From assembly GCA_963842955.1 (NCBI GenBank), contig CAWJIJ010000006.1, positions 124,001-188,000 on the forward strand: a stretch of 64,000 bases of DNA, written 5' to 3'. Shown piece after piece: positions 44,125 through 52,932 of the stretch; position 1 is the stretch's first letter, and the number at the start of each line of letters is the position of its first letter. Both the position numbers and the translations under genes were made by a program. This stretch comes from JARFQW01 sp963842955 (GTDB lineage: Bacteria > Pseudomonadota > Gammaproteobacteria > Steroidobacterales > XN24). Under the pieces are notes generated by a model. It was not told the DNA's origin, made no database searches, and saw only the letters and a program-made list of their open reading frames with translations.

Positions 44125-46554
44125 TCAGGCGGCTTGCTGTCCCGCCTCCGCCGAGCGGCCGGGAAAGTCGTCCACGCTGATGGCCTCGGTGGTCAGGATC
44201 ATCGCTTCGCGCACCGTTTCGGCCTCGATGTCGTTGATGACGCCGGCCTTGAGGGCTTCGCCGAGCACCCGTTCGTAATTCACCGGGTTAACCGATCGTT
44301 TCAGTGCTTTGCCGATCTTCTGCTCCACCGGCTCCGCGGCCATGACCTTCTCCAGGGTCAGGTCCATGAGGCCGATCGGATCGTCCCGGTTGATGGTCAG
44401 GTACAGGCCCTGGGTAAGGCGATCCCTGGCTGGCGAAGGACTCAACAACAGCCTTGCGACCTTGTGGCCGATGCGGTCATCGGGGCCGCGCTCCCGCTGA
44501 CCCGTGGGCAGGACGATCAGTCGCAGGAGCCGGCCCGTCCAGCGCGACGGGAAGTTGCGAAAGATCCCGGCAAGCCGGTCTTCGATGATCGAGAGCGAGT
44601 CTTCCAGAGCCCAGCGCACGAAGGGCAGATCGGCGGCTGGCCGGCCCTGGTCCTCGTGCATCTTGATCACGGCGGATGCCATGTAGAGGTGGCTCAACAC
44701 GTCGGCAAAGCGTCCGGAAAGCTTCTCGCGCCGCTTCAGATCGCCGCCCAGCGTCAGCATGGCAACATCCGCCGCAACGGCGAAGCCCGCGCTGTAGCGG
44801 GTCAGCTTACGGGCATAGCTGGCGGTCGGGCCGAGGTCGGGAACCCGAACCAACCGGCTCCCCGTAAGGCCCATCACGAGGCTGCGAACGATGTTGCTGA
44901 TCGTGAAACCGAGGTGACCGAACAGTGCCGAGTCAAAGTCCTCCAGGCCTCGCCGGGTGTCCGGGTTGGCGGCTGCCAGCATCTCCTTGAGGACATACGG
45001 ATGGCAGCGAATGGCACCCTGGCCGAAGATGATCATGCTGCGCGTAAGAATATTCGCGCCTTCGACCGTGATCGCTACGGGTATCGTGCCGTAGGTGCCC
45101 GCGAGATAGTTCAGCGGTCCCCGGCAAACGCCGCGTCCGGCATGCACGTCCATTGCGTCGTTGATCGTCGTGCGCATGCCCTCGGTGTTGTTGTATTTCA
45201 GAATGGCGGACAGTACGGACGGCTTTTCGCCCTGGTCCAGCGCACCGGCCGTGACCACTCGTGCAGCGTCCATCCGGTAGGTCACGCCGCCGATTCGGGC
45301 CAGCGCTTCCTCGATGCCCTCGAACTTGCCGATGGGCGTACGGAACTGGCGGCGAATTCTCGCGTAGGCGCCGGTCGTACGGGCCGACACCTTGCCCGCG
45401 CCGGTGCCGAGTGCCGGCAGGGAGATGGCCCTTCCGACCGACAGGCAGTCCATCAGCATCTTCCAGCCATTGCCGACCTGCGCCTGTCCGCCGATGACCC
45501 ATTCCATGGGCACGAAGACGTCCTTGCCCTCGTTGGGGCCGTTCTGAAAGGACGCTCCCGGGTTGTGGCGGCGGCCGATTTCGACTCCCGGCGTATCTGT
45601 TGGAATCAGCGCGCAGGTGATGCCCAGGTCCTTGTCACCGCCCAGCAGCCCGTCGGGATCGCGGGCCTTGAAGGCCAGGCCGAGCAGGGTGGCCACGGGC
45701 CCAAGGGTGATATAGCGCTTCGACCAGTTGACCCGGAAACCCAGCGTTTCGCGACCCTCGTATTCACCGCGGCAAACGATACCCGTGTCGGGCATTGAAC
45801 CGGCGTCGGAGCCTGCGTGGGGCCCGGTCAGGGCAAATGCCGGGATTTCCTCACCGCGGGCCAGCCGCGGCAGGTAATGATCTTTTTGCTCCTGAGTCCC
45901 GTAGTGCATGAGCAGCTCGCCCGGGCCCAGGGAGTTGGGCACCATCACGGTCACGCCGGCCGTTACGCTGCGGCTCGCGATCTTCATGACGATTTCCGAC
46001 TGGGCGCGAGCGGAGAAATCCAGGCCGCCGTATTCCTTGGGGATGATCATGCCGAACAGGCGATGCCTGCGGATGAAATCCCAGGCCTCCATGGGCAGGT
46101 CATTGAGTTCCTCGGTGATCTTCCAGTCGTCCAGGAGACGGCAGAACTCTTCGACGGGACCGTCGATAAACGCCTGCTCCTCGTCAGACAGCGTGGCCGC
46201 AGGCGCAGTCAGCAACCGGTTCCACTCGGGCTTGCCCGAAAACAACTCTGCGTCCCACCAGACCGTGCCGGCGTCGATCGCCGCCTTCTCGGTATCGGAC
46301 ATGGGCGGGAGAACCTTCCGAAACCAGCCGAGCAGCGGCTTGCTCAGCAGGGACTGCCGCAGTGACTTCAGATTCAGCACCAATGCCACTGCGCCGAAGA
46401 CAACCCACGGGGCGGGTGTCAGGCCGCCGCCGGCCAGCTGCACAGCCGCCAGGAAGGCTGCGATTGCGCCGGTCCAGATTCCCAGCGCCGAGCGCCGGTA
46501 GGCGAGCGTTCCGAACAGGGCGAGCCCAAGCAGAGTCCAAGTAATTCCAGACAT
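44125..46554 (-). CDS. fadE: Acyl-CoA dehydrogenase of the FadE type
   Basis: The protein has 809 residues, the size of E. coli FadE, and starts at 46554 with AGGAGG directly upstream; an earlier in-frame ATG at 46662 has no site. The N-terminus has two membrane segments (TWTLLGLALFGTLAYRRSAL and LTPAPWVVFGAVALVLNL). The acyl-CoA dehydrogenase core includes LTGPHAGSDAGSMPD and ILTRSMIIFGQGAIRCHP. A C-terminal extension (about 550-800) is FadE-typical. It performs the first step of fatty-acid beta-oxidation, supplying acetyl-CoA to the PHB genes. A PsrA/FadR-like box lies upstream. Confidence 0.93.
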   Translation of the reverse strand: MSGITWTLLGLALFGTLAYRRSALGIWTGAIAAFLAAVQLAGGGLTPAPWVVFGAVALVLNLKSLRQSLLSKPLLGWFRKVLPPMSDTEKAAIDAGTVWWDAELFSGKPEWNRLLTAPAATLSDEEQAFIDGPVEEFCRLLDDWKITEELNDLPMEAWDFIRRHRLFGMIIPKEYGGLDFSARAQSEIVMKIASRSVTAGVTVMVPNSLGPGELLMHYGTQEQKDHYLPRLARGEEIPAFALTGPHAGSDAGSMPDTGIVCRGEYEGRETLGFRVNWSKRYITLGPVATLLGLAFKARDPDGLLGGDKDLGITCALIPTDTPGVEIGRRHNPGASFQNGPNEGKDVFVPMEWVIGGQAQVGNGWKMLMDCLSVGRAISLPALGTGAGKVSARTTGAYARIRRQFRTPIGKFEGIEEALARIGGVTYRMDAARVVTAGALDQGEKPSVLSAILKYNNTEGMRTTINDAMDVHAGRGVCRGPLNYLAGTYGTIPVAITVEGANILTRSMIIFGQGAIRCHPYVLKEMLAAANPDTRRGLEDFDSALFGHLGFTISNIVRSLVMGLTGSRLVRVPDLGPTASYARKLTRYSAGFAVAADVAMLTLGGDLKRREKLSGRFADVLSHLYMASAVIKMHEDQGRPAADLPFVRWALEDSLSIIEDRLAGIFRNFPSRWTGRLLRLIVLPTGQRERGPDDRIGHKVARLLLSPSPARDRLTQGLYLTINRDDPIGLMDLTLEKVMAAEPVEQKIGKALKRSVNPVNYERVLGEALKAGVINDIEAETVREAMILTTEAISVDDFPGRSAEAGQQAA

Positions 46555-46659
46555 ACGTCCTCCTGAAGGCCGGCCGGGAAGCAGCAGGGCGTCCCGCGCC
46601 GGAGCGCCGAAATGGCGCAATGCAATAACTCTATTTGTATCCGATCTGCCGCGTTGAGG

Positions 46660-46673
46660 CAAACAAGCGTTCG
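46660..46673. promoter_or_regulatory. PsrA-like box upstream of fadE
   Basis: CAAAC-AAGC-GTTCG matches the PsrA pattern (G/C)AAAC-N(2-4)-GTTT(G/C) with one mismatch. It lies 106 bases before the fadE start. PsrA-type regulators repress fatty-acid degradation genes in other gammaproteobacteria. No psrA gene is in the window. Confidence 0.3.
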
Positions 46674-46745
46674 ATCGGTTGTCCGGGCCTGAATGCGCCG
46701 TTGCGAAGAGAGAATCAGTCGATGAGATATATTTTATTATTTAAA

Positions 46746-46766
46746 ATAGCTAGTTGAGATAGCTAG
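46746..46766. repeat. Paired ATAGCTAG repeats near the nadC stop
   Basis: ATAGCTAG occurs at 46746-46753 and 46759-46766, a 13-base period, each containing a TAGCTA palindrome, in an AT-rich stretch. The second copy overlaps the nadC stop codon. Its function is unknown. Confidence 0.4.
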
Positions 46767-47614
46767 CTAAAGTGAAATCTCATGGAGAAGTCGATGGCGC
46801 GCACATGCTTGGTGAGGGCGCCGATGGACACGAAGTCCACGCCGGTACCGGCGACGTCCGGCAGATTGTCGAGCGTTATGTCCCCCGACGCCTCAAGCAC
46901 ACTGCTCATCCCGCGGGCGAGTTCGACGGCCTCGCGCAGTTCCGCGAGGGTGAAATTGTCGAGCAGCAGGATGTCTGCGCCGGCCGCGAGGGCGGCCCGG
47001 GTTTCCTCAAGGCTCTCCACTTCCACCTCGACTTTCAGGTCCGGATAACGGCGCCGGGCCGTCTCGATCGCCGGTCCAATACCGCCAGCGGCCATCAGGT
47101 GATTTTCCTTTATGAGAATCGCGTCCCACAGGCCGCGACGATGATTCACCGCGCCTCCGACCGCGGTGGCATATTTTTGCGCCCCACGCAGGCCGGGAAC
47201 CGTCTTGCGAGTATCCAGGACGCGGCATGGCGTGCCCGCGACCGCGGCAACGTAGGCCCCGGTCGTCGTCGCGGTCCCCGAGAGGGTTTGCAGGAAATTC
47301 AGCGCGGTCCGTTCGCCGGTAAGCAACGCCCGCGCCGGACCGGTCAGTTCGCAGATCACGTTGTCGGCATCGACCGCGGCGCCCTCGGCAACGTTCCATT
47401 GCACCCTGATTTTTCCGTCCAGTGCCGCGAAAACGGCGTCGAACCAGGGCATGCCACAGACAATGGCAGGCTCTCTGACGACGACTCGGCCCCGGGCGGT
47501 GGCCCCCTCCGGAATGAGGGAAGCCGTGACATCGCCGGAACCCACATCCTCGTCAAGGGCTCGTTGGACATCGTCGCGAAGCGAAGTCGGGGTGGCGGGC
47601 AGGGGCTTATTCAT
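46763..47614 (-). CDS. nadC: Nicotinate-nucleotide diphosphorylase (carboxylating)
   Basis: The protein has 283 residues. Typical NadC motifs are GSGDVTASLIP at residues about 25-35, LTGERTALNFLQTLSGTAT, DTRKTVPGLRGAQKYA, GGAVNHRRGLWDAILIKENH and LLLDNF. It converts quinolinate and PRPP to nicotinic acid mononucleotide, CO2 and diphosphate in de novo NAD synthesis. The start at 47614 has no strong site, so a nearby GTG at 47617 is possible. No nadA or nadB is adjacent. Confidence 0.93.
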   Translation of the reverse strand: MNKPLPATPTSLRDDVQRALDEDVGSGDVTASLIPEGATARGRVVVREPAIVCGMPWFDAVFAALDGKIRVQWNVAEGAAVDADNVICELTGPARALLTGERTALNFLQTLSGTATTTGAYVAAVAGTPCRVLDTRKTVPGLRGAQKYATAVGGAVNHRRGLWDAILIKENHLMAAGGIGPAIETARRRYPDLKVEVEVESLEETRAALAAGADILLLDNFTLAELREAVELARGMSSVLEASGDITLDNLPDVAGTGVDFVSIGALTKHVRAIDFSMRFHFS

Positions 47615-47737
47615 CACTGAGCCGAAACGGTTGGAGCATCGGTCCCGAAGTATACTGGGCGACGGTGCTCGGCGACGGGTTTGGTATACTCGCAGGCTGC
47701 GTGCCGGGCAGAAAAATGCTCGACGTTTTTTGATACG

Positions 47738-47764
47738 CGCCCGCAAGTCGGGGGCGAGTTTTTT
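47738..47764 (+). terminator. Hairpin plus T6 in the sodB leader, possible attenuator
   Basis: CGCCC (47738-47742) pairs with GGGCG (47752-47756), with extra weak inner pairing, followed within three bases by TTTTTT (47759-47764). It lies between a TATACT-like -10 at 47685-47690 and the sodB ATG. It may terminate early transcripts or be a processing site; the stem is short. Confidence 0.3.
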
Positions 47765-47807
47765 CGCCGTTATCCGGCGCCGACATTCTCAACCGAGGAG
47801 TTTTCCA

Positions 47808-48389
47808 ATGCCGCACACGCTGCCCGAGCTGCCTTACGCCATGGACGCGCTGGAGCCGCACATTTCGAAGGAAACGCTGGAATTCCACTACGGCAAACAT
47901 CACAAGACCTATGTGGACAAGCTGAATGGCCTGGTCGAGGGCACCGAGTTCGCCGATGCGGGGCTTGACGACATTGTTCGCAAGTCCTCCGGCGGAGTGT
48001 TCAACAATGCCGCGCAGATCTGGAACCATACCTTCTACTGGCATTGCCTGAGTCCGACTGGCGGCGGTGCCCCCACCGGCGACCTGGCGGCAGCCATCGA
48101 TAGCGCATTCGGATCGTTCGACGACTTCAAGACGACCTTCACCGAGAAGGCGGTCACTCTGTTCGGGTCGGGGTGGGCGTGGCTTGTGAAGAATCCCGAT
48201 GGGTCCCTGGCAATTACCCAGACGGGCAATGCCGACACGCCGCTGACGGGTGACGGTACGCCGCTGATGACCTGCGACGTCTGGGAGCACGCCTACTACA
48301 TCGACTATCGCAACGCGCGTCCCAAATACCTCGAGGCTTTCTGGAGCCTGGTGAACTGGGACTTTGTTGCCTCCAACTACGGCGGCTGA
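47808..48389 (+). CDS. sodB: Superoxide dismutase, Fe type
   Basis: The protein has 193 residues, the usual length, starting behind GAGGAG. The metal ligands are visible: His in LEFHYGKHHKTYV, His in AAQIWNHTFYWHCL, and Asp/His in TCDVWEHAYYIDYRNARP. The FYWHCL and LVKNPDGSLAI features favour iron over manganese. It is cytoplasmic and removes superoxide. It begins a co-directional run with DUF1289, BON and grxD genes, all tied to redox or envelope stress. Confidence 0.95.
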   Translation: MPHTLPELPYAMDALEPHISKETLEFHYGKHHKTYVDKLNGLVEGTEFADAGLDDIVRKSSGGVFNNAAQIWNHTFYWHCLSPTGGGAPTGDLAAAIDSAFGSFDDFKTTFTEKAVTLFGSGWAWLVKNPDGSLAITQTGNADTPLTGDGTPLMTCDVWEHAYYIDYRNARPKYLEAFWSLVNWDFVASNYGG

Positions 48390-48402
48390 TCAGGCGTTGC
48401 GG

Positions 48403-48624
48403 GTGGAGCTGACCGGTGGCGCCGCGGCCGTTTTCGATGAACGCCGCGATGAAGAAGCCGTCCCGTCACCCTGTGTCGGCGTCTGTATCCTCGACAGCCA
48501 GGGTAGCTGCGAGGGGTGCTTGCGCACCGGCGCAGAGATTGCGGCATGGCCGAGCATGAGCGGTGACGTCCAGACTGCATTGCTGGAAACGCTGGCGCTG
48601 CGATGGGCGGAGCGTGGACTCTGA
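48403..48624 (+). CDS. DUF1289 protein (small Cys-rich)
   Basis: The protein has about 73 residues. It has the DUF1289 motif SPCVGVCILDSQGSCEGCLR (four Cys) followed by EIAAW, suggesting a metal or Fe-S site. The start is uncertain: GTG at 48403, TTG at 48397 and TTG at 48364 are all in frame. It follows sodB by 13 bases. Confidence 0.8.
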   Translation: MELTGGAAAVFDERRDEEAVPSPCVGVCILDSQGSCEGCLRTGAEIAAWPSMSGDVQTALLETLALRWAERGL

Positions 48625-48699
48625 GATAACGTGGGTTCTGAAATAAGTTGGCGGCGACGGCGCTTCGGGGGGCAGGCGGTGGCTTTGGCGAAAGTGGTG

Positions 48700-49074
48700 A
48701 TGATTCGAGCTCTGACTCCTCTGTTCTGCCTGGTGGTGCTGGCGGGCTGTGTGCCCGTTCTGATTGGCGGCGCCGCCGCGGCCGGGTATTACATCGGCAA
48801 GGATCCTCGAACCGCGGCCGAGATCGCCACTGACAGCGGTATCACCAGCCGGGTGAAGAGCAGCTACATCGGCGATCGCTACGTGGACGCGTTTCAGATC
48901 AACGTGGATACATTCCGCGGCACGGTCATTCTCGACGGGACCGTCGACAATTCGATCGCGCGTGATCAGGCCGAGCGGCTGGCGAAGAATGCCAAGGGCG
49001 TGCAGGCAGTGGACAATCGGATAAAAATCGTTAAATCGACGTCTAAGAAAACGAAATCACTCGACGAGGAATGA
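48700..49074 (+). CDS. BON-domain lipoprotein
   Basis: The protein has 124 residues. The lipoprotein signal ends in LAGC, followed by a Gly/Ala-rich segment and a BON domain (residues about 45-110, ITSRVKSSYIGDRYVDAFQI, GTVILDGTVDN). The C-terminus is charged (KSTSKKTKSLDEE). BON proteins bind phospholipid and stabilise the envelope under stress. The next gene starts within its end (ATGACT overlap region). Confidence 0.85.
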   Translation: MIRALTPLFCLVVLAGCVPVLIGGAAAAGYYIGKDPRTAAEIATDSGITSRVKSSYIGDRYVDAFQINVDTFRGTVILDGTVDNSIARDQAERLAKNAKGVQAVDNRIKIVKSTSKKTKSLDEE

Positions 49075-49076
49075 CT

Positions 49077-49389
49077 ATGGACGTAACGGATCGCATCAAG
49101 GCTCAGCTCAGCGCAGACAAGGTCGTGCTGTTCATGAAGGGATCTCCGGATTTCCCGCAGTGCGGGTTCTCTGCCCAGGTTGCGGCTGCTCTTCAGGCAC
49201 TGGGCACATCGTTCTCCCACGTGAATATCCTGGAAGATCCTGAGATCAGGGAGGGGCTTGAAGGCGTATTCCAACTGGCCCACCTATCCGCAGCTGTATG
49301 TGGACGGCGAACTCGTGGGCGGTTGCGACATCATCGTCGAGATGTATCACTCCGGCGAGCTCAAGACTCTCCTGAGCCAGGCAGCCTGA
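49077..49389 (+). CDS. grxD: Monothiol glutaredoxin (Grx4 type), one +1 frameshift
   Basis: The N-terminal 60 residues (from 49077, after GAGGA) include the monothiol active site CGFS in PQCGFSAQ. From about 49253-49256 (GGGG) the frame shifts. With one G fewer the protein continues KAYSNWPTYPQLYVDGELVG, then GGCDIIVEMYHSGELKTLL, and stops at 49389, a normal GrxD of about 103 residues. Uncorrected, the frame runs into an unrelated Arg-rich tail. Grx4 proteins hold and deliver [2Fe-2S] clusters with BolA partners. The frameshift is probably a sequence error. Confidence 0.88.
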
Positions 49390-49450
49390 CCCGTCGTCCG
49401 GGCGTCAGTCCGCCGTGGCGGGCAGGCGCCCGGCTGACAGGCTTCAGACG

Positions 49451-49480
49451 AAGGCCGGCGTTGTGGCGCCGGCCTTTTCT
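49451..49480. terminator. Terminator between grxD and rnt
   Basis: A perfect 10-bp stem, AAGGCCGGCG (49451-49460) with 49467-49476, is followed by a TTTTCTTT-like tail. It can stop transcription from grxD and, reading the A-rich side, the convergent rnt. Confidence 0.85.
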
Positions 49481-49491
49481 TTGGGCCGTCC

Positions 49492-50163
49492 CTAGCGGTC
49501 AGGTCCGGCCGGACCCTGGCGCTGGCCCTCGTAGATACCGCGAAACTGGTTGACGATGCCGCAGAAGACGCCCGCGGTGAGGCGGGCGTCATAGATGGCG
49601 GAGTGGGCTGCGTCGGAATCCCAGTCGTAGCCGGCCGCGGTCGCAATCCGGGAAAGGACGGTCTGACCATAGGCCACGCCGCCCAGCGTCGCGGTGTCGA
49701 AACAGCTGAAGGGATGAAACGGATTGCGCTTGATGCCCGAGCGTTCCACTGCTGCATTGACAAAGCCCAGATCGAAGGCCGCGTTGTGGCCGACGAGAAT
49801 TGCACGGGTGCAGCCATTGTCCCGCACCGCCCGGCGCACTTCGCGGAACACTCGCTGGAGGGCGTCGCGTTCCGGGACCGCCGGCCTGAGAGGATGGTGG
49901 GGATCGATGCCGTTTACCTCCAGGGCAGCGGTCTCGATGTTGGCGCCCTCGAAAGGCTTGACGTGGTACCAGTGTTCCTCGGTGGGGACCAGTTGTCCCT
50001 GGTCATCGAATCCCACGACGACGACGGCAATCTCCAGCAGCGCGTCCGTGGCCGAATTGAAGCCGCCGGTCTCTACATCCACGACTATCGGCAGAAAGCC
50101 CCGAAAGCGCTGACCGACCGGTCGTCCCTTCAGTTCGGAGAGTGCTGTGTCCTCTGCATTCAT
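49492..50163 (-). CDS. rnt: Ribonuclease T
   Basis: The protein has 223 residues and starts at 50163, overlapping the pyrC stop by four bases (ATGA). The DEDDh exonuclease motifs are complete: VVDVETGGFN, GHNAAFDLGFVNAAVERSGI and HSAIYDARLTAGVF. RNase T trims the 3' ends of tRNA and other stable RNA. It is the third gene of the M17 peptidase-pyrC-rnt operon. Confidence 0.93.
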   Translation of the reverse strand: MNAEDTALSELKGRPVGQRFRGFLPIVVDVETGGFNSATDALLEIAVVVVGFDDQGQLVPTEEHWYHVKPFEGANIETAALEVNGIDPHHPLRPAVPERDALQRVFREVRRAVRDNGCTRAILVGHNAAFDLGFVNAAVERSGIKRNPFHPFSCFDTATLGGVAYGQTVLSRIATAAGYDWDSDAAHSAIYDARLTAGVFCGIVNQFRGIYEGQRQGPAGPDR

Positions 50164-51212
50164 TGCGGATCGACTCCTGTGATCGCCCAACGAATGGTTT
50201 CGCCGGCCCGGAAGGGTACGAGTTCGCCGTCGGGCCCGGCGTTCATGACGGCCGGGACTTCCCAGCTCTCTTCGCGCAGATGGACGTGGCCCTCGTTGAC
50301 CGGGAGTCCGTAAAAACCCGGCCCGTTCAGCGAGGCAAATGCCTCCAGCCGGTCCAGGGCGCCCGCGTCATCGAAGGCTTCAGCATAGAGTTCCAGGCCC
50401 GCCGGGGCTGAGAAAATTCCGGCGCACCCGCAGGCGGATTCCTTGTCGCCACGCAGATGGGGGGCGCTGTCGGTGCCGAGAAAGAACCGCGGCTCGCCGC
50501 TGAATGCCGCCTCGGCAACGGCCTCGCGATGCTGTTCGGCCTTGAGCACCGGCAGGCAAAAGAGGTGGGGCCTCAGGCCGCCCTGGAAAAGGGCGTTGCG
50601 ATTGAGCAGGACGTGCTGCGGCGTAATCGTAGCCGCGATTCCGTCCCGCGCGGAACGCACCCACTCCACGGCATCCCGTGTCGTGATGTGCTCCAGCACG
50701 ATCCTGAGTTCCGGGAGGCGCTGGCTGAGCGGCTCCAGAATGTCCTCGATAAAGCGTCGCTCGCGATCGAACACATCCACATCGCCGGCGGTCACTTCGC
50801 CGTGGACCAGCAGCGGCAGTCGCGTTTCCGCCATGGCTTCCAGCGCGGGCATGCAGCGCTTCAGGTCGGTCACGCCGGAGTCCGAGTTGGTGGTCGCGCC
50901 GGCCGGATACAGCTTGACGGCCTGGACCACGGGCTCGCTGGCGGCGGCATGGATCTCTGCAGCCGGCGTGTTGTCAGTCAGATAAAGGGTCATCAGCGGG
51001 ACAAACGGCGTATCCGCACCGAGGGCGCCGAGTATCCGCTGCCGGTAGGCCAAAGCGGATTCGACGGTGGTGACCGGCGGGGTGAGATTCGGCATGACGA
51101 TCGCTCGCCGGAACCGGCTGGCCGTAAAAGGCACGACGGAGGCGAGCATCGCGCCGTCTCGCAGGTGGAGGTGCCAGTCGTCCGGCGTGATGATGGTCAG
51201 GGTCCGGCTCAT
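50160..51212 (-). CDS. pyrC: Dihydroorotase (PyrC type)
   Basis: The protein has 350 residues. Zinc ligands are HLHLRDG near residue 15, the carbamylated Lys is in AVKLYPAGATTNSDSGV, and further His/Asp ligands are in LLVHGEVT, EHITT and FLGTDSAPH. It cyclises carbamoyl-aspartate to dihydroorotate in pyrimidine synthesis. It overlaps the upstream M17 peptidase gene and the downstream rnt by four bases each. Confidence 0.95.
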   Translation of the reverse strand: MSRTLTIITPDDWHLHLRDGAMLASVVPFTASRFRRAIVMPNLTPPVTTVESALAYRQRILGALGADTPFVPLMTLYLTDNTPAAEIHAAASEPVVQAVKLYPAGATTNSDSGVTDLKRCMPALEAMAETRLPLLVHGEVTAGDVDVFDRERRFIEDILEPLSQRLPELRIVLEHITTRDAVEWVRSARDGIAATITPQHVLLNRNALFQGGLRPHLFCLPVLKAEQHREAVAEAAFSGEPRFFLGTDSAPHLRGDKESACGCAGIFSAPAGLELYAEAFDDAGALDRLEAFASLNGPGFYGLPVNEGHVHLREESWEVPAVMNAGPDGELVPFRAGETIRWAITGVDPQ

Positions 51213-52702
51213 GCGTCTCGTTCCGGCAAGGTCGTGCGCTGCAGCAGTTCCAGGGTGTAACGCACCCCGAAGCCCGTAAACGCGGTCGGAATGTGGCCAA
51301 GACCGCCCTTACGATGGCCGGCTCCGAGGTCCAGGTGCACCCAGTTCGAAGTGGGCGGCACGAAGCGGGACAGGAACCTCGCCGCAAGGATGTGATCGCC
51401 GTCGTTATCCAGGCTGCACTGGAGTACGTCGGCGATGTCGCTTTTCAGGGCATCGTCATAATCCGCGTCGCACGGAAACGGCCAGACACGCTCGCCGGAT
51501 TGGCGGCCCGCTTCGACCAGCGGCTCCAGCCATTCCTGCCGGTTGGTGAATACCGCCGAGTAGCGGCTCGTGAGGGCGGCGATACAGGCCCCGGTCAGGG
51601 TCGCGTAGTCGATAATCAACTCGGGGCTTTCCCGCCCTGCCAGAACCAGCGCATCGGCCAGGGCCATGCGCCCCTCCGCGTCCGTGTGTATCACTTCGAT
51701 GGTCACGCCGTTGCTGGCTTCCACGACGTCCCTTGACGTATAGGCCAGCGGCCCGGTCCGGTTCGCGGTAATCGGCAGCCAGCAGTCCACGGGCTCGGGC
51801 CACTCCATCCGGGTGAGGGCGAGGAGCGTGCCAACGGCCACGGCGCTGCCCTGCATGTCACCGTGCATATCCAGCATGCCACGGAAGGGCTTGAGATTTG
51901 TGCCGCCGGTATCGAACACGATGCCCTTGCCTACGAGTGCGAGCTTTGGCCGGCGGGCCGAGGTGGGGCGGTACATGAGGCGCATGATGCCGGCGCCGTC
52001 GTCTCCGGAGCCCTGGGCGACGGCGAGAAACGCCCCGGCGCGGGCCTTCTCGAGTTTCCCGGCATCGAAAAATTCGCCGGTCCAGCCTTCCCGTGCGGCC
52101 AGCGTTTCGAGCAGCGTTCGATAAGCGGACGGGTTCAGAACATTGGGCGGCTGGGCCGTCAGCCAGCGGGCCAGGCCGTTGCCCTCGGCCTGGGCCACGT
52201 GGCCGCCGGCGTCGAGATCAGCGCCCTCGAAGACCCGCAACTCCTCCAGGGGATGGTCGGCGGGCGGCTTGCTCCGCAGCGAAGGCATCGGGAACGAGGC
52301 CGCCAGAACAGCATCCACAAGGGCCGCCCGCCACACGCCAGCCTGGGGTCCGACGGCGTGCAGGCCAAGGCGCTTCGCCCGCAGGGGCTTCGCGGCGGCC
52401 ATCAGCTTACGGCCCAGGGTCAGCGCCTCGTAGACGGACGCCTCTGCGCCGAGAAGGCCGACAAACACCGGGCGACCCCGGGCGCCCGGCATCGAAGAAG
52501 ACAGCATGCTGCCTGCCTTGTCGACCCCGCGCCGGGCAGCTTCACGCGCCAGTCGCTGGCCGTCGGGCAGCGATCGAAATGCCGGCGCTTCTGCCGAGAG
52601 GATGACGAGCAGGGCGTCCAGTCGTCCGGCGCCGCCGGGCGTCGGTGGCGTGGCCGGCGTGCTGATTCGGGGCAGTTGCGGGGTCGGCAGAGCCAGACTC
52701 AT
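51209..52702 (-). CDS. M17-family leucyl aminopeptidase
   Basis: The protein has 497 residues. The metal-binding signature of family M17 is seen in LVGKGIVFDTGGTNLKP (Lys, Asp), DMHGDMQGSAVAVG and VIHTDAEGRMALADAL (Asp, Glu), where NTDAEGRL is usual. The last third is the M17 catalytic domain. It cleaves N-terminal residues from peptides in the cytoplasm. It is the first gene of the operon with pyrC and rnt, and shares a 230-base divergent promoter region with aceE. Confidence 0.9.
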   Translation of the reverse strand: MSLALPTPQLPRISTPATPPTPGGAGRLDALLVILSAEAPAFRSLPDGQRLAREAARRGVDKAGSMLSSSMPGARGRPVFVGLLGAEASVYEALTLGRKLMAAAKPLRAKRLGLHAVGPQAGVWRAALVDAVLAASFPMPSLRSKPPADHPLEELRVFEGADLDAGGHVAQAEGNGLARWLTAQPPNVLNPSAYRTLLETLAAREGWTGEFFDAGKLEKARAGAFLAVAQGSGDDGAGIMRLMYRPTSARRPKLALVGKGIVFDTGGTNLKPFRGMLDMHGDMQGSAVAVGTLLALTRMEWPEPVDCWLPITANRTGPLAYTSRDVVEASNGVTIEVIHTDAEGRMALADALVLAGRESPELIIDYATLTGACIAALTSRYSAVFTNRQEWLEPLVEAGRQSGERVWPFPCDADYDDALKSDIADVLQCSLDNDGDHILAARFLSRFVPPTSNWVHLDLGAGHRKGGLGHIPTAFTGFGVRYTLELLQRTTLPERDA

Positions 52703-52837
52703 GGGTGTTCCTTGGCAGGTGGCGTACCGTGCTGGGCCGTGTCCACCCTGCGGCCCCTTCCGGGGAAGAGCCGCCAGGCCCGGAGTGCCAGGCGGCTAAC
52801 AACCGCCCATGCTGCAGGTGTGCCGGCATCGGCGGAC

Positions 52838-52868
52838 TTGGGAATGCTAGCAGCAACGCACCTATAAT
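52838..52868 (+). promoter_or_regulatory. Probable promoter of the pyruvate dehydrogenase operon
   Basis: A perfect -10, TATAAT (52863-52868), has TTGGGA 19 bases upstream (52838-52843). The leader to the aceE ATG is about 58 bases. No PdhR box was seen. Confidence 0.5.
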
Positions 52869-52932
52869 TCAGCCGGCCTACACTGAACCTCCATAAGCCA
52901 TCGACTCCAGACCGCAGGCACAGGAATCTGTT

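Noticed and set aside
44134..45798. Plus-strand frame (554 codons) over fadE
   Set aside because: It is antisense to fadE, with no family match.
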